From Pseudonocardia sp. T1-2H (GTDB lineage: Bacteria > Actinomycetota > Actinomycetes > Mycobacteriales > Pseudonocardiaceae), in contig NZ_JBBPCL010000001.1 of the NCBI RefSeq assembly GCF_038039215.1, positions 5,704,001-5,768,000 on the forward strand: 64,000 bases of DNA, in the 5' to 3' direction. The position numbers and the translations under genes were made by a program. Below are positions 1 to 9,229 of the stretch, one piece after another. Position 1 is the stretch's first letter. Every line of letters begins with the position of its first letter. Below the pieces are notes generated by a model. That model was not told where the DNA came from and ran no database searches. It saw only the letters and a program-made list of their open reading frames with translations.

Positions 1-240
1 GATCACGTTGATCATCCCGAAGGCGATCGCGATGACCAGGATGACCGAGTCCAGGACCGACGGGTTCTCGAGCTCGCCGAGCACGATCAGCCCGCCCAGC
101 AGCACGATCCCGTGGATCGCGTTGGTGCCGGACATCAGGGGCGTGTGCAGCGTGTTCGGCACCTTGGAGATGACGGCGAACCCCACGAACCCGGCCAGCA
201 CCAGGATCGCGATGTTCGCGAGCAGACCACCGGACTCCAT
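1..240 (-). CDS. pntAB: NAD(P) transhydrogenase subunit alpha, membrane part (partial)
   Basis: This is the N-terminal 80 residues of the small membrane subunit of proton-translocating transhydrogenase; the rest lies beyond the window edge. It starts at ATG 240 with MESGGLLANIAIL and carries the family signature NTLHTPLMSGTNAIHGI around residues 30-46, followed by a second hydrophobic helix. The enzyme couples hydride transfer from NADH to NADP+ to proton entry and supplies NADPH. The ATG overlaps the TGA of pntAA by one base (TGATG), so the two are translationally coupled. A split alpha subunit (soluble plus membrane part) is usual in actinobacteria. pntB is expected just outside the window. 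Confidence 0.92.
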   Translation of the reverse strand, partial: MESGGLLANIAILVLAGFVGFAVISKVPNTLHTPLMSGTNAIHGIVLLGGLIVLGELENPSVLDSVILVIAIAFGMINVI

Positions 241-1373
241 CAGGCGTCCCCTTCCGTGCGGGTCACGCAGGACTTCGCGAGGACCTCGTCGCCGAAGTCC
301 GGCGCCAGGGCGCCCTCGTCGTCGAGCATCAGTTCCAGCAGCGAGGAGACGTTGCGGGAGTAGAGCTCGGAGGCGTGCTCCGGCATCGTCGCCGGGAGGT
401 TGAGCGGGGACGCGATCGTGACGTCGTGCTTGACGACGACCTCGCCGGGCTCGGTGAGCGCGCAGTTCCCGCCGCTCTCCCCCGCCATGTCGACGACCAC
501 GCTCCCCGGCCGCATGCCCTCCACGGCCTTGGCGGTGACGAGCGTGGGTGCGGTGCGGCCCGGGACGTTCGCCGTGGTGATGACGACGTCGAAGCCGGTG
601 ATCGCCTCCTCGAGGCGTGCCTGCTGCTCGACCCGCTCGTCCTCGGTGAGCTCGCGGGCGTAGCCGCCCTCGCCGACCGCCTCGATCCCGAGGTCCAGCC
701 ACTGCGCGCCGAGCGAGCGGACCTGGTCCGCCACCTCGGGCCGCACGTCGTAGCCGGTGGTGCGGGCGCCCAGCCGCTTGGCGGTTGCCAGTGCCTGCAG
801 GCCCGCGACGCCGACCCCCAGGATCAGCGCCTGCGCCGGCTTCACGGTTCCGGCGGCGGTGGTGAGCATCGGGAAGAAGCGGGTGGAGCGCTCGGCCGCG
901 AGCAGCACGGCCTTGTAGCCCGCCACGTTGGCCTGCGAGGAGAGCGCGTCCATGGACTGCGCGCGGGAGATCCGCGGGACGGCCTCCATCGCGAACCCGC
1001 TGACGCCCGCGCCGCGCAGCGCCTCGACGGTCTCCGGGGACGTGAGCGGCGCCAGGAAGCCGATGTAGCTCGCCCCGGACCTGAGCCGGCCGATCTCCTC
1101 GGCCGTCGGTGGGGCGACCTTCACGACGACATCGCACCCCCACGGGTCCCCGACGGTGGCGCCCGCCTCGAGGTACACCTCGTCGGGGATCAGCGCGCCC
1201 AGCCCGGCCCCGGACTCGACGACGATCTCGACCCCGCGGGAGACCAGCTTCTCGACGACCTTCGGGACCAGCGCGACCCGGCGCTCCCCGGCACCCGACT
1301 CCCGCGGCACCCCGACGGTCGTCCGCCCCGGGGGCCGGTTCTCCGGCCGCGGCCCTGCGGCTTCTGCACTCAT
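240..1373 (-). CDS. pntAA: NAD(P) transhydrogenase subunit alpha, soluble part
   Basis: A 377-residue NAD-binding subunit of the proton-translocating transhydrogenase (AlaDH/PNT family). The N-terminal domain has the motif VGVPRESGAGERRVALVP (about residues 20-37). The Rossmann domain has GVGVAGLQALATAKRLGA near residue 190, and SQANVAGYKAVLLAA precedes it. The length fits the split alpha-1 form. It is first in a pntAA-pntAB(-pntB) operon, joined to pntAB by a TGATG overlap. The first 18 residues are low in conservation, so a slightly later start is possible. The 130-nt gap upstream, towards map, contains a hairpin that probably ends the ribosomal/map transcript. Confidence 0.93.
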   Translation of the reverse strand: MSAEAAGPRPENRPPGRTTVGVPRESGAGERRVALVPKVVEKLVSRGVEIVVESGAGLGALIPDEVYLEAGATVGDPWGCDVVVKVAPPTAEEIGRLRSGASYIGFLAPLTSPETVEALRGAGVSGFAMEAVPRISRAQSMDALSSQANVAGYKAVLLAAERSTRFFPMLTTAAGTVKPAQALILGVGVAGLQALATAKRLGARTTGYDVRPEVADQVRSLGAQWLDLGIEAVGEGGYARELTEDERVEQQARLEEAITGFDVVITTANVPGRTAPTLVTAKAVEGMRPGSVVVDMAGESGGNCALTEPGEVVVKHDVTIASPLNLPATMPEHASELYSRNVSSLLELMLDDEGALAPDFGDEVLAKSCVTRTEGDA

Positions 1374-1448
1374 GGGCAGAACCTAGACCAGCGAGGCGCC
1401 CGGTGGCCCCCTTCGAATCACCCTGACACACCGGACGAACGGCCGGTT

Positions 1449-1472
1449 CCCGCCGGGCAGGGTCCCGGCGGG
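1449..1472 (-). terminator. Hairpin downstream of map
   Basis: A perfect 9-bp GC stem (CCCGCCGGG / CCCGGCGGG) with a 6-nt loop lies about 30 nt beyond the map stop codon. No U-tract follows, as is common in actinobacterial terminators. It probably separates the secY-adk-map transcript from pntAA. Confidence 0.5.
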
Positions 1473-1503
1473 CCCGATCCGAGGTCGGGTGCGGGTGGGT
1501 GGG

Positions 1504-2331
1504 TCAGTCCGGGAGTGCGGTGAGGATCCGGTACCCGTCGTCGGTGACGGCGACGGTGTGCTCCCAGTGCACGGCGCGCCCACCGTGTTCGGTGACGACG
1601 GTCCAGCCGTCCGCGAGCTCGCGGGTCTCGGGGTCTCCCGCGGTCAGCATCGGTTCGATGGCGAGCGCCATCCCCGTGCGCAGCCTCGGGCCGTGGCCCG
1701 GGTCCCCGTGGTTCGGCAGGAACGGGTCCATGTGCATCGACGTCCCGATGCCGTGGCCGCCGTACTCGGCGACGATCCCGTAGTCCGCGCCGTCCTGGTT
1801 CGCCGCGGCGCGGCAGGACTCCTGGATCGCGTAGGAGATGTCGGTGAGCCGGCCCCCGGGCCGGACCGCCTCGATCCCGGCGTACATCGCGTTCTCGCAC
1901 GCCCGGGAGAGCGCGAGGTCCGCGGCCGAGACCGTCCCGACCGGGATGGTCACGGCGGAGTCGCCGTGCCACCCGTCGAGGATCGCTCCGCAGTCCACCG
2001 AGACGAGGTCGCCGTCAGCCAGGACCTGCCGGCCCGACGGGATCCCGTGCACGATCTGGTCGTTCACCGACGCGCAGATGCTGCCCGGGAACCCGTGGTA
2101 GCCCTTGAACGACGGGACGGCGCCGGCGTCGCGGATGGTCTGCTCCGCCAGCGCGTCAAGCTCCGCGGTGGAGACGCCCGGCTTCGCCAGGTCGACGACC
2201 GCGGCGAGCGTGGTGGCCACCAGGGACCCGGCCGCCCGCATCGCCTGGATCTCACCGGGGGACTTCAGCTCGATGTCCCGCCCCCGGATCCTGGCCAGTG
2301 CGCCGCGTACGCCGCCTCTCGTCCCGGTCAC
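1504..2331 (-). CDS. map: Type I methionine aminopeptidase
   Basis: A 275-residue metal-dependent aminopeptidase that removes the initiator Met from nascent proteins. Metal-ligand motifs are present in order: [17 protein letters not shown] (two Asp), [12 protein letters not shown] (His), AIEPML (Glu) and WEHTVAV (Glu); the substrate His lies in QIVHGIPS. The GTG start at 2331 follows a good GAGGGAGG ribosome site. It sits 61 nt after adk in the classical secY-adk-map order, so these genes are probably one transcript. The N-terminal [19 protein letters not shown] matches the short (MetAP-Ia) form without an SH3-binding extension. Confidence 0.95.
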   Translation of the reverse strand: MTGTRGGVRGALARIRGRDIELKSPGEIQAMRAAGSLVATTLAAVVDLAKPGVSTAELDALAEQTIRDAGAVPSFKGYHGFPGSICASVNDQIVHGIPSGRQVLADGDLVSVDCGAILDGWHGDSAVTIPVGTVSAADLALSRACENAMYAGIEAVRPGGRLTDISYAIQESCRAAANQDGADYGIVAEYGGHGIGTSMHMDPFLPNHGDPGHGPRLRTGMALAIEPMLTAGDPETRELADGWTVVTEHGGRAVHWEHTVAVTDDGYRILTALPD

Positions 2332-2392
2332 CGCCGGCCTCCCTCTCGATTCGGTGCCCCGACCCCAGGCTCGGGGCGGGTTCGCCGCGAAA

Positions 2393-2944
2393 CTACTTCG
2401 CGGCGTGCAGGGCGCCGGTGACCCGCTCGGTGATCTCCTCGACCTCGCCGACGGCGTCGACGGTCACGAGGCGGTCGGAGTAGAACTCCAGCAGCGGGAA
2501 CGTCTCGTCCCGGTAGACCTGCTGGCGGCGCCGGATGACGTCCTCGGTGTCGTCGGACCGGCCGCGACCCATCAGCCGGTCGACCACGACGTCGTCCGAC
2601 ACGGCGAACTCGACGACCGCGTCCAGCGCGGTGTCCTGCTCGGCCAGGATCTTGGCGAGCGACTCGGCCTGGGAGACGGTGCGCGGGAAGCCGTCGAGGA
2701 TGAACCCGGCCGCGGCGTCCGGCTGCGCGAGGCGGTCCTTCACCATCGCGACCGTCACCTCGTCCGGGACGAGGTCCCCGGCGTCCATGTAACGCTTCGC
2801 CTCGACCCCCAGCGGGGTCTCCTCCTTGAGGTTGGCACGGAAGAGATCTCCGGTGGAGATGTGCGGGACGGAGAGCGTCTCCGCCAGGCGCACGGCCTGG
2901 GTGCCCTTACCCGCGCCCGGCGGACCGACAAGAACGAGTCGCAC
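2393..2944 (-). CDS. adk: Adenylate kinase
   Basis: A 183-residue enzyme catalysing ATP + AMP to 2 ADP. The P-loop [10 protein letters not shown] is at residues 7-16 and the AMP-binding HISTGDLFR around 29-37; the LID segment is short and lacks a zinc tetracysteine. I chose GTG 2944 because GGGAGG lies about 9 nt upstream and the protein then begins [14 protein letters not shown], as in the family; an in-frame ATG 93 nt earlier would add non-conserved residues. It follows secY by 129 nt. Codon 5 is CTT followed by G, read in frame. Confidence 0.95.
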   Translation of the reverse strand: MRLVLVGPPGAGKGTQAVRLAETLSVPHISTGDLFRANLKEETPLGVEAKRYMDAGDLVPDEVTVAMVKDRLAQPDAAAGFILDGFPRTVSQAESLAKILAEQDTALDAVVEFAVSDDVVVDRLMGRGRSDDTEDVIRRRQQVYRDETFPLLEFYSDRLVTVDAVGEVEEITERVTGALHAAK

Positions 2945-3073
2945 GCGAACCCGACCTCCCTGATGATCGACTGCTGCACCGCCCACGATGGCGGCAGCGA
3001 GGTGAATTTTCCCCGAAGGCCGGTGGGCCGGGGTCACACGGAACGGAGTTCCGATTGGATCCCCACCCGCACC

Positions 3074-4384
3074 TTAACGCAGGAATCCCTCGTAGTTGCG
3101 CTGCATGAGCTGGCTCTCGATCTGCTTCACGGTGTCGAGGCCCACTCCGACCATGATCAGAACGGCGGTGCCGCCGAACGGGAAGTTCTGGTTCTGGCCG
3201 CTGCCGGTCACCCCCAGGAAGAAGTTCGGGAGGACCGCGATGATGCCCAGGTACAGCGATCCGGGCAGCGTGATGCGGCTGAGCACGTAGTTCAGGTACT
3301 CCGCGGTGGGCCGGCCCGGCCGGATGCCCGGGATGAAGCCGCCGAACTTCTTCATCTCGTCCGCCCGCTCGTCGGGGTTGAACGTGATGCCGACGTAGAA
3401 GTACGTGAAGAAGACGATCAGCCCGACGTACAGGAGGATGTGCAACCAGTTGGACTGGTCCACCAGGTAGGTCTGGACGAACTGCTGGAAGCCGCCACCG
3501 CTCGTCCCGATGAGGCGGGAGATCAGGTCCGGAAGGTACAGCAGGGAGCTGCCGAAGATGACCGGGATGACGCCGGCCTGGTTCACCTTGAGCGGCAGGT
3601 AGGTCGAGGTGCCGCCGTACATCCGCCGGCCGACCATCCGCTTGGCGTACTGCACCGGGATCCGGCGCTGGCCCTGCTCGACGAAGATGACGCTGACGAT
3701 GATCGCCAGGCCGAACACGCAGACGCCGGCGAAGACCAGCCCGCCCGCGGTGTCCAGGATGTTCTTGCCCTCGGCCGGGATCCGGTGGGCGATCGAGGCG
3801 AAGATCAGCAACGACATGCCGTTGCCGACGCCGCGCTCGGTCACCTGCTCGCCCAGCCACATCACGACCGCCGTGCCCGCGGTCATCACGACGACGATCA
3901 CGGAGAGCGCGAACACCCCGTCGTCCGGGATGACGGGCAGCGAGCAGTTGCCGAACAGCTGGCCGCGCTCCGCGAGCGCCACGATGCCGGTGGACTGCAG
4001 GATGGCCAGCGCGATCGTCAGGTACCGGGTGTACTGGGTCAGCTTGTTCTGACCCGACTGCCCTTCCTTCTTCAGCGCCTCGAACCGCGGGATGACCACG
4101 GTGAGCAGCTGGACGATGATCGATGCCGTGATGTAGGGCATGATCCCGAGCGCGAGGATGGACAGCTGGAGCAGCGCGCCACCGGAGAACAGGTTGATCA
4201 GCGAGTAGACGCCGGAGTTGTCCCCGCCCTCGACCTGCCGGATGCACTCCTGCACGTTCGGATACGAGACGCCCGGGGCCGGGATGTTGGCCCCGAGGCG
4301 GTAGACGGCGACGACGCCCAACGTGAAGAGGATCTTCTTCCGCAGGTCGGGCGTGGTAAAGGCCGCCCGGAAAGCGCTCAGCAC
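3074..4384 (-). CDS. secY: Preprotein translocase subunit SecY
   Basis: A 436-residue multi-pass membrane protein, the channel of the Sec translocon. It begins VLSAFRAAFTTPDLRKKILFTLGVVAVYRLGANIP with ten or so hydrophobic segments. YLPLKVNQAGVIPVIFGSSL (plug and pore region) and the cytoplasmic loop FNPDERADEMKKFGGFIPGIRPGRPT are diagnostic. GTG 4384 is preceded by AGGAGG at a good distance and gives the usual length. It partners with SecE, encoded at 57892-58245. It is separated from rplO by 269 nt, so it may have its own promoter. Confidence 0.96.
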   Translation of the reverse strand: MLSAFRAAFTTPDLRKKILFTLGVVAVYRLGANIPAPGVSYPNVQECIRQVEGGDNSGVYSLINLFSGGALLQLSILALGIMPYITASIIVQLLTVVIPRFEALKKEGQSGQNKLTQYTRYLTIALAILQSTGIVALAERGQLFGNCSLPVIPDDGVFALSVIVVVMTAGTAVVMWLGEQVTERGVGNGMSLLIFASIAHRIPAEGKNILDTAGGLVFAGVCVFGLAIIVSVIFVEQGQRRIPVQYAKRMVGRRMYGGTSTYLPLKVNQAGVIPVIFGSSLLYLPDLISRLIGTSGGGFQQFVQTYLVDQSNWLHILLYVGLIVFFTYFYVGITFNPDERADEMKKFGGFIPGIRPGRPTAEYLNYVLSRITLPGSLYLGIIAVLPNFFLGVTGSGQNQNFPFGGTAVLIMVGVGLDTVKQIESQLMQRNYEGFLR

Positions 4385-4515
4385 CTCAGGTGTCCTCCTA
4401 CACAGGGGGCGGCTGCTGCCGCCGCGGACCGGGGGCACCGGCCGTCTGGCTGTCCCGGCCGCCATGCGAGACGGCGCCGGGCGGGTGACGCGACTTCTCT
4501 ACGCGAGCGCGACCG

Positions 4516-4521
4516 ACTCTA
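4516..4521 (-). promoter_or_regulatory. Possible -10 element upstream of secY
   Basis: The minus strand reads TAGAGT here, matching the actinobacterial TANNNT -10 consensus, about 130 nt before the secY start in the 269-nt rplO-secY gap. No convincing -35 is present, so this is a weak candidate for a separate secY-adk-map promoter. Confidence 0.3.
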
Positions 4522-4622
4522 ACAGCGGCCCCAAACGCGACGACGCCGCCCGTGAGCCCGGGTCACACCCTGTGCGGACACAAGGGGCGAACGGGTCGAC
4601 ACGGACGGCGTCGGCTGTGGGA

Positions 4623-4640
4623 CGGCCCCTCGCGGGGCCG
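4623..4640 (-). terminator. Hairpin after rplO
   Basis: A 7-bp stem (CGGCCCC / GGGGCCG) with a 4-nt loop lies 13 nt after the rplO stop. No U-tract follows. It may partially terminate or protect the spc transcript before secY. Confidence 0.4.
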
Positions 4641-4653
4641 CCCCGGTGTGTTC

Positions 4654-5103
4654 CTACAGCTCGGTGACCGAGCCACCGGCAGCGGCGATCTTCTCGCGGG
4701 CGGACCCGGAGAAGGCGTTCGCGCTGACGGTCAGCTTCACGCCGTCGAGGTCGCCGGTCCCCAGCACCTTGACCGGCTGGTTCTTCCGGACGGCGCCGGC
4801 CGCGACCAGCTCCTCCGGTCCGACGGTGCCGCCCTCGGGGAAGAGGACCGCGAGGTCGCCGACGTTCACGACCTGGTACTCGACCCGGAAACGGTTCTTG
4901 AAGCCCTTGAGCTTGGGCAGCCGCATGTGCAGCGGCATCTGCCCGCCCTCGAAGGCCGGAGACACGTTCTTCCGGGCCTTGGTGCCCTTGGTACCACGAC
5001 CGGCGGTCTTGCCCTTGCTGCCTTCACCGCGACCCACACGGGTCTTCGCGGTCTTGGCTCCGGGGGCCGGACGCAGGTGGTGGACCTTGATGGAGTCGGT
5101 CAT
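4654..5103 (-). CDS. rplO: 50S ribosomal protein L15
   Basis: A 149-residue large-subunit protein. It starts [17 protein letters not shown], continues with the glycine/lysine-rich [21 protein letters not shown] typical of L15 and then [21 protein letters not shown] 5103 overlaps the rpmD TGA (TGATG), which fixes the start. It is the last ribosomal gene of the spc cluster. It ends about 270 nt before secY, a wider gap than those between the preceding spc genes. Confidence 0.97.
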   Translation of the reverse strand: MTDSIKVHHLRPAPGAKTAKTRVGRGEGSKGKTAGRGTKGTKARKNVSPAFEGGQMPLHMRLPKLKGFKNRFRVEYQVVNVGDLAVLFPEGGTVGPEELVAAGAVRKNQPVKVLGTGDLDGVKLTVSANAFSGSAREKIAAAGGSVTEL

Positions 5104-5303
5104 CAGGAGCTCACCTCCTCCACCGTCACGAGGTGCCGGACGGTGTTGATCATGCCGCGGACCTGGGCGTTGTCCGGCCACTCCGAGGACTGGCGGATCT
5201 TGCGCAGGCCGAGGGCCTTGAGGGTCTCGCGCTGGTTCGCCTTGCCACCGATGGCGCTGCGGACCTGCGTGACCTTGAGCTTGCCCGTCGTCGAGTCAGC
5301 CAT
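5103..5303 (-). CDS. rpmD: 50S ribosomal protein L30
   Basis: A 66-residue protein with the L30 core [27 protein letters not shown] and the C-terminal [17 protein letters not shown] 5303 overlaps the rpsE stop in a TGATG, and its own stop overlaps rplO in the same way, so translation is coupled on both sides. The length is normal for the family. Confidence 0.96.
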   Translation of the reverse strand: MADSTTGKLKVTQVRSAIGGKANQRETLKALGLRKIRQSSEWPDNAQVRGMINTVRHLVTVEEVSS

Positions 5304-5929
5304 CACGACCTCGCAGCCTGAGCGGCGGCCGCACGGGCCCGCATCATCTGCGCGGGGGCCACGTCCTCGAGCGGCAGGCCGCGGCGGGCCGCGACCTCCT
5401 CGGGACGCTGGATCATCTTCAGCGCGGCCACCGTGGCGTGCACGATGTTGATCGCGTTGTCGCTGCCCAGGCTCTTCGACAGGATGTCGTGGATGCCGGC
5501 GCACTCCAGGACGGCGCGCACCGGACCGCCGGCGATGACACCGGTACCGGGGCTGGCCGGGCGGAGCAGGACGACGCCCGCGGCCGCCTCACCCTGGACG
5601 CGGTGCACGATGGTGCCGCCGATGCGGGGGACGCGGAAGAAGTTCTTCTTCGCCTCCTCCACGCCCTTGGCGATCGCCGCCGGCACCTCCTTGGCCTTGC
5701 CGTAGCCGACGCCCACCAGGCCGTCGCCGTCGCCGACGATCATCAGCGCGGTGAAGCTGAAGCGCCGACCACCCTTGACGACCTTGGCGACGCGGTTGAT
5801 CGTGACCAGCCGCTCGATGTACGGGGTCTTGTCCTGGGCCGCCCCGCCACGGCCTCCGTCACGGCGGTCCCGACGGTCGTTGCTTCCGCCACCGGGCCCT
5901 CCGCCTTCGCGCCGTGTACGTCCCGGCAT
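5303..5929 (-). CDS. rpsE: 30S ribosomal protein S5
   Basis: A 208-residue small-subunit protein involved in decoding fidelity and mRNA unwinding. It has a low-complexity Gly/Arg N-terminus (residues 1-32) typical of actinobacterial S5. The double-stranded RNA-binding domain follows ([21 protein letters not shown]), then the [19 protein letters not shown] helix. ATG 5929 has GGAAGG upstream and overlaps the stop of a 10-codon reading frame (5929-5961) that separates it from rplR. That spacing differs from the other direct TGATG junctions of this operon. Confidence 0.96.
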   Translation of the reverse strand: MPGRTRREGGGPGGGSNDRRDRRDGGRGGAAQDKTPYIERLVTINRVAKVVKGGRRFSFTALMIVGDGDGLVGVGYGKAKEVPAAIAKGVEEAKKNFFRVPRIGGTIVHRVQGEAAAGVVLLRPASPGTGVIAGGPVRAVLECAGIHDILSKSLGSDNAINIVHATVAALKMIQRPEEVAARRGLPLEDVAPAQMMRARAAAAQAARS

Positions 5930-5961
5930 CAGACGGTCCCTTCCATCTCGAACTTGTCCAT
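5929..5961 (-). CDS. Possible 10-codon coupling minigene between rplR and rpsE
   Basis: The reading frame ATG 5961 to TGA 5931-5929 encodes [10 protein letters not shown]. Its start overlaps the rplR stop (TGATG) and its stop overlaps the rpsE start (TGATG). A GGGAGG lies about 12 nt before its ATG, inside rplR. It could carry terminating ribosomes across the gap to rpsE, or be a chance reading frame. The peptide resembles nothing I recognise. Confidence 0.3.
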   Translation of the reverse strand: MDKFEMEGTV

Positions 5962-6365
5962 CAGAACTCGAGGCCTCCCTCACGGGCGGCGTCCGCGAGC
6001 GCCGCGATGCGGCCGTGGTAGTCGTAGCCACCCCGGTCGAACACGACCGCGCTCACGCCGGCCTCCTTGGCGCGGCCGGCGATGAGCTCGCCGACCTTCG
6101 CCGCCTTGGCCTTCTTGTCGCCGTCCAGCGTGCGGATGTCCGCATCCAACGTCGACGCCGAGGCCAGCGTGTGGCCGGTCAGGTCGTCGATCAGCTGCAC
6201 GAACATGTGCCGCGAGCTGCGCTTGACGGCCAGCCGCGGGCGCTCGGCGCTGCCGCTGATCTTCTTGCGGAGCCGTGCGTGGCGGCGGGTCACCGACCGG
6301 CGACGGGTGGCGGACACCCGCGAGGCGGCGCGCTTCTTCGCCTTGGCAGAAATCGTCTCGGCCAT
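5961..6365 (-). CDS. rplR: 50S ribosomal protein L18
   Basis: A 134-residue 5S rRNA-binding protein. A basic N-terminal tail ([25 protein letters not shown]) precedes the conserved [23 protein letters not shown], and the C-terminal [27 protein letters not shown] is diagnostic. ATG 6365 overlaps the rplF stop (TGATG); a GTG one codon upstream is possible but less likely. Confidence 0.96.
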   Translation of the reverse strand: MAETISAKAKKRAASRVSATRRRSVTRRHARLRKKISGSAERPRLAVKRSSRHMFVQLIDDLTGHTLASASTLDADIRTLDGDKKAKAAKVGELIAGRAKEAGVSAVVFDRGGYDYHGRIAALADAAREGGLEF

Positions 6366-6904
6366 CACTTACCCGTCTTTCCGACCTTGCGGCGGATCGT
6401 CTCGCCGGAGTAACGCACACCCTTGCCCTTGTACGGGTCGGGCTTGCGCAGCTTCCGGATGTTGGCCGAGATCTCCCCGACCAACTGCTTGTCGATACCC
6501 GAGACGGAGAACCGGGTGGGCGACTCCACCGTGAAGGTGATGCCCTCCGGCGCCTCGATCACGACGGGGTGGCTGAAGCCGAGCGCGAACTCGAGGTTCC
6601 CGCCCTTCAGCGCGACGCGGTAACCGACGCCGTGGATCTCGAGCTTCTTCTCGTAGCCGCTGGTGACACCAACGACGAGGTTGTTCACGAGCGTGCGCGA
6701 GAGGCCGTGGTAGGCCTTCGTCTTGCGCTCGTCGTCCGGCCGCTTGACCAGAACCGTGCCGTCGTCCTCGCGCTCGACCGTGATCGGCTCGATCACGGTG
6801 TGCGACAGGGTGCCCTTGGGGCCCTTGACGGTGACCGTGCGGCCCTCGATCGACACGTCGACGCCGGACGGAACGGCGATCGGCAGCTTCCCGATACGGG
6901 ACAT
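6365..6904 (-). CDS. rplF: 50S ribosomal protein L6
   Basis: A 179-residue protein of the GTPase-associated region of the large subunit. It starts [24 protein letters not shown] and ends with the signature [24 protein letters not shown]. Two repeated alpha/beta domains are evident. GGGGAGAAG precedes the ATG by about 8 nt, and the gene follows rpsH after 15 nt. Confidence 0.97.
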   Translation of the reverse strand: MSRIGKLPIAVPSGVDVSIEGRTVTVKGPKGTLSHTVIEPITVEREDDGTVLVKRPDDERKTKAYHGLSRTLVNNLVVGVTSGYEKKLEIHGVGYRVALKGGNLEFALGFSHPVVIEAPEGITFTVESPTRFSVSGIDKQLVGEISANIRKLRKPDPYKGKGVRYSGETIRRKVGKTGK

Positions 6905-6919
6905 CGCTACTTCTCCCCT

Positions 6920-7318
6920 CTACCAGACGTAGGCGAGGACTTCCCCGCCCACGCCGCTCCGGAACGCCTGCTTGTCGGTCATGAGGCCGTGGGACGTCGA
7001 GATGATCGCGACACCCAGGCCACCCAGAACGCGCGGCAGGTTGGTGGACTTTGCGTACACGCGCAGACCGGGCTTGGAGACCCGGCGCAAGCCGGCGATG
7101 CTCCGCTCACGGTTGCGCCCGTACTTCAGCTCGACGACCAGGGCCTGGCCGACCTCTGCGTCCTCGGTGTGGTGGGCCGAGATGTAGCCCTCCTTCTGAA
7201 GGATCTCCGCGATGGCGACCTTCAGCTTGGAGTGGGGCATCACGACCTGGTCGTGATAGGCCGAGTTCGCGTTCCGCAGACGAGTCAGCATGTCTGCGAT
7301 CGGATCGGTCATCGTCAT
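6920..7318 (-). CDS. rpsH: 30S ribosomal protein S8
   Basis: A 132-residue 16S rRNA-binding assembly protein. It starts [23 protein letters not shown] and has the C-terminal [26 protein letters not shown]. The start could equally be the second ATG at 7312, since both are in frame. Unlike its neighbours it is preceded by a 196-nt non-coding gap holding a strong palindrome. In E. coli S8 is the spc-operon autoregulator, so a structured leader here is worth noting. Confidence 0.96.
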   Translation of the reverse strand: MTMTDPIADMLTRLRNANSAYHDQVVMPHSKLKVAIAEILQKEGYISAHHTEDAEVGQALVVELKYGRNRERSIAGLRRVSKPGLRVYAKSTNLPRVLGGLGVAIISTSHGLMTDKQAFRSGVGGEVLAYVW

Positions 7319-7461
7319 GGTGGTGTCTCTTTCCCGCCGTGGTTCCCGTGAGGGCCTGCGGCGACTGGTGCCACTTCGTGGCCTGTGCGCGGTACGTGGT
7401 GCGACCGCTCCGCGGCGCGGAGCGGGCGCTGTCCACCGCGCAGAGGGTGGATCTCCCGTGT

Positions 7462-7493
7462 GCGGTGAGTGGCGCCGTGGCACCACTCACCGC
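7462..7493. repeat. Perfectly positioned palindrome between rpsN and rpsH
   Basis: The sequence GCGGTGAGTGG-N10-CCACTCACCGC has 11-bp perfect arms. Allowing one G-U pair, the RNA stem extends to about 13-15 bp around a tiny loop. It lies 20 nt downstream of the rpsN stop on the minus strand, inside the only large gap in this stretch of the operon (7319-7514). A second GC palindrome (GCTCCGCG / GCGGAGC) lies near 7408-7424. It may be an attenuator, an RNA-processing site or a dispersed palindromic repeat. Confidence 0.6.
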
Positions 7494-7514
7494 ATGGGGA
7501 CAGCGTAGCCGCAG

Positions 7515-7700
7515 CTACCAGCTGCTCTTGTGCACACCCGGCAGCTCGCCCGCGTGCGCCATCTGGCGCACGCAGATGCGGCACAGGCCGAACTTGCGCA
7601 GCACGGCGCGGGGCCGGCCGCACTTCTGGCAGCGGGTGTAGCCGCGGACCTTGAACTTCGGCGTCTTCTCCGCCTTGATCCGAAGCGCCTTCTTCGCCAT
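7515..7700 (-). CDS. rpsN: 30S ribosomal protein S14, zinc-binding type Z
   Basis: The 61-residue short S14 with a zinc ribbon: CQKC at residues 24-27 and CRIC at 40-43. It ends [13 protein letters not shown]. This is the zinc-containing (C+) form in the spc operon; a 101-residue cysteine-free paralogue lies at 61744-62049. It follows rplE by 1 nt. The Zur-linked cluster suggests this copy is replaced on ribosomes when zinc is scarce. Confidence 0.97.
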   Translation of the reverse strand: MAKKALRIKAEKTPKFKVRGYTRCQKCGRPRAVLRKFGLCRICVRQMAHAGELPGVHKSSW

Positions 7701-7701
7701 G

Positions 7702-8265
7702 TCAGGCCTCCTTGAAGGGGAAGCCGAGCTGGCGCAGGAGCGCCCGGCCTTCCTCGTCCGTGGTCGCGGTGGTCACGACGGTGATGTCCATGCCCCGCGG
7801 CCGGTCGATCGAGTCCGGGTCGATCTCGTGGAACATCGACTGCTCGTTGAGACCGAAGGTGTAGTTGCCCCGGCCGTCGAACTGGGTGGCCGAGAGCCCG
7901 CGGAAGTCACGGATACGCGGCAGCGCGATCGTCAGCAGCCGGTCCAGGAACTCCCACATCCGGTCGTTGCGCAGGGTGACCTTCGCGCCGATCGGCTGTC
8001 CCTCGCGCAGCTTGAACTGTGCGATGGACTTGGTCGCCCGGCGCATCAGCGGCTTCTGGCCGGTGATGGTGGCCAGGTCGCGCAGCGCGCCGTCGATCAG
8101 CTTCGAGTCACGGGCGGCGTCTCCGACACCCATGTTCACGACGACCTTCACGACGCCCGGGATCTGCATGACGTTCGAGTACTCGAACTGCTTCTGCAGC
8201 TCCGGCTTGATCTCGGCGACGTAGCGCGCCTTGAGGCGCGGCGTCGTCTTTTCGGCGGTGGTCAT
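7702..8265 (-). CDS. rplE: 50S ribosomal protein L5
   Basis: A 187-residue 5S rRNA-binding protein. Motifs: [44 protein letters not shown], and near the C-terminus [24 protein letters not shown] 8265 ([12 protein letters not shown]) was preferred over an ATG 39 nt upstream that would overlap rplX. It lies 1 nt after rplX and 1 nt before rpsN. Confidence 0.96.
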   Translation of the reverse strand: MTTAEKTTPRLKARYVAEIKPELQKQFEYSNVMQIPGVVKVVVNMGVGDAARDSKLIDGALRDLATITGQKPLMRRATKSIAQFKLREGQPIGAKVTLRNDRMWEFLDRLLTIALPRIRDFRGLSATQFDGRGNYTFGLNEQSMFHEIDPDSIDRPRGMDITVVTTATTDEEGRALLRQLGFPFKEA

Positions 8266-8266
8266 C

Positions 8267-8593
8267 TCAGATCTCCTTCCCGGACTTGCGGGAGATCCGG
8301 ACACGCTTCGCCTTGCCGTCCTCGGTCTCGACGACGGACTTGCCGACGCGAGTCGGCTTCCCGTCGGCGTCGACGACCATGACGTTGGAGACGTGGATTG
8401 CCGCCTCCTGGGTCACGATCCCGCCCGACTGGGCGCCGCGCTGGTTCTGGCTCACCCGGGTGTGCTTCTTGATCCGGTTGACGCCCTCGACCAGGACGCG
8501 GTCGCGCTCCGGGTAGGCCTGGATGACCTTGCCCTTCGCTCCCTTGTCCTTACCCGCGATCACCAGGACGGTGTCGCCCTTCTTGACCTTCAT
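8267..8593 (-). CDS. rplX: 50S ribosomal protein L24
   Basis: A 108-residue assembly-initiator protein with an N-terminal KOW motif ([21 protein letters not shown]). The continuation [27 protein letters not shown] is family-typical. It begins 1 nt after the rplN stop. Confidence 0.96.
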   Translation of the reverse strand: MKVKKGDTVLVIAGKDKGAKGKVIQAYPERDRVLVEGVNRIKKHTRVSQNQRGAQSGGIVTQEAAIHVSNVMVVDADGKPTRVGKSVVETEDGKAKRVRISRKSGKEI

Positions 8594-8594
8594 G

Positions 8595-8963
8595 TCAGAG
8601 CACCTCCGGGGCGAGGGAGATGATCCGCATGAACTTGCGGTCGCGCAGCTCGCGCCCGACCGGGCCGAAGATGCGGGTCCCTCGCGGCTCGCCGTTGTCC
8701 TTGATCAGGACGGCGGCGTTCTCGTCGAACCGGATGTAGCTGCCGTCCGGCCGACGCCTCTCCTTGACCGTGCGCACGATGACCGCCTTGACGACGTCAC
8801 CGCGCTTCACGCCGGCCGCGGGGATGGCGTCCTTCACGGTGGCGACGATGACGTCGCCGATCCCCGCGTAGCGCCGCGCCGAACCGCCCAGCACCCGGAT
8901 GCACAGGATCTCCTTGGCACCGGTGTTGTCCGCGACGCGCAGTCGCGACTCCTGCTGGATCAC
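8595..8963 (-). CDS. rplN: 50S ribosomal protein L14
   Basis: A 122-residue, highly conserved protein: [27 protein letters not shown] at the N-terminus and [24 protein letters not shown] at the C-terminus. The GTG start at 8963 shares GTGA with the rpsQ stop (4-nt overlap) and gives the canonical length of 122. Confidence 0.97.
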   Translation of the reverse strand: MIQQESRLRVADNTGAKEILCIRVLGGSARRYAGIGDVIVATVKDAIPAAGVKRGDVVKAVIVRTVKERRRPDGSYIRFDENAAVLIKDNGEPRGTRIFGPVGRELRDRKFMRIISLAPEVL

Positions 8964-9229
8964 TTCGCCTTCTCCAGGATCTCGACCAGCCGCCACCGCT
9001 TGGTGGCCGACGTGGGTCGGGTCTCCATCAGCCGGACGCGGTCGCCCACGCCGGCCGTGTTGGCCTCGTCGTGCGCCTTGACCTTGCTGGTCCGGCGGAT
9101 GACCTTGCCGTACAGCGGGTGCTTCACGCGGTCCTCGAGAGTGACCACGATGGTCTTGTCCATCTTGTCGGACACGACCAGGCCCTCGCGGACCTTCCGC
9201 TCCCCGCGCGTGCTGGTGTTCTCACTCAT
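8960..9229 (-). CDS. rpsQ: 30S ribosomal protein S17
   Basis: An 89-residue OB-fold 16S rRNA-binding protein: [44 protein letters not shown]. Its start overlaps the rpmC stop by 4 nt (ATGA) and its stop overlaps rplN by 4 nt. Confidence 0.97.
   Translation of the reverse strand: MSENTSTRGERKVREGLVVSDKMDKTIVVTLEDRVKHPLYGKVIRRTSKVKAHDEANTAGVGDRVRLMETRPTSATKRWRLVEILEKAK

Noticed and set aside
2945..3037. Longer adenylate kinase start at 3037
   Set aside because: The extra 31 residues are not conserved, and the GTG at 2944 has the better ribosome site.
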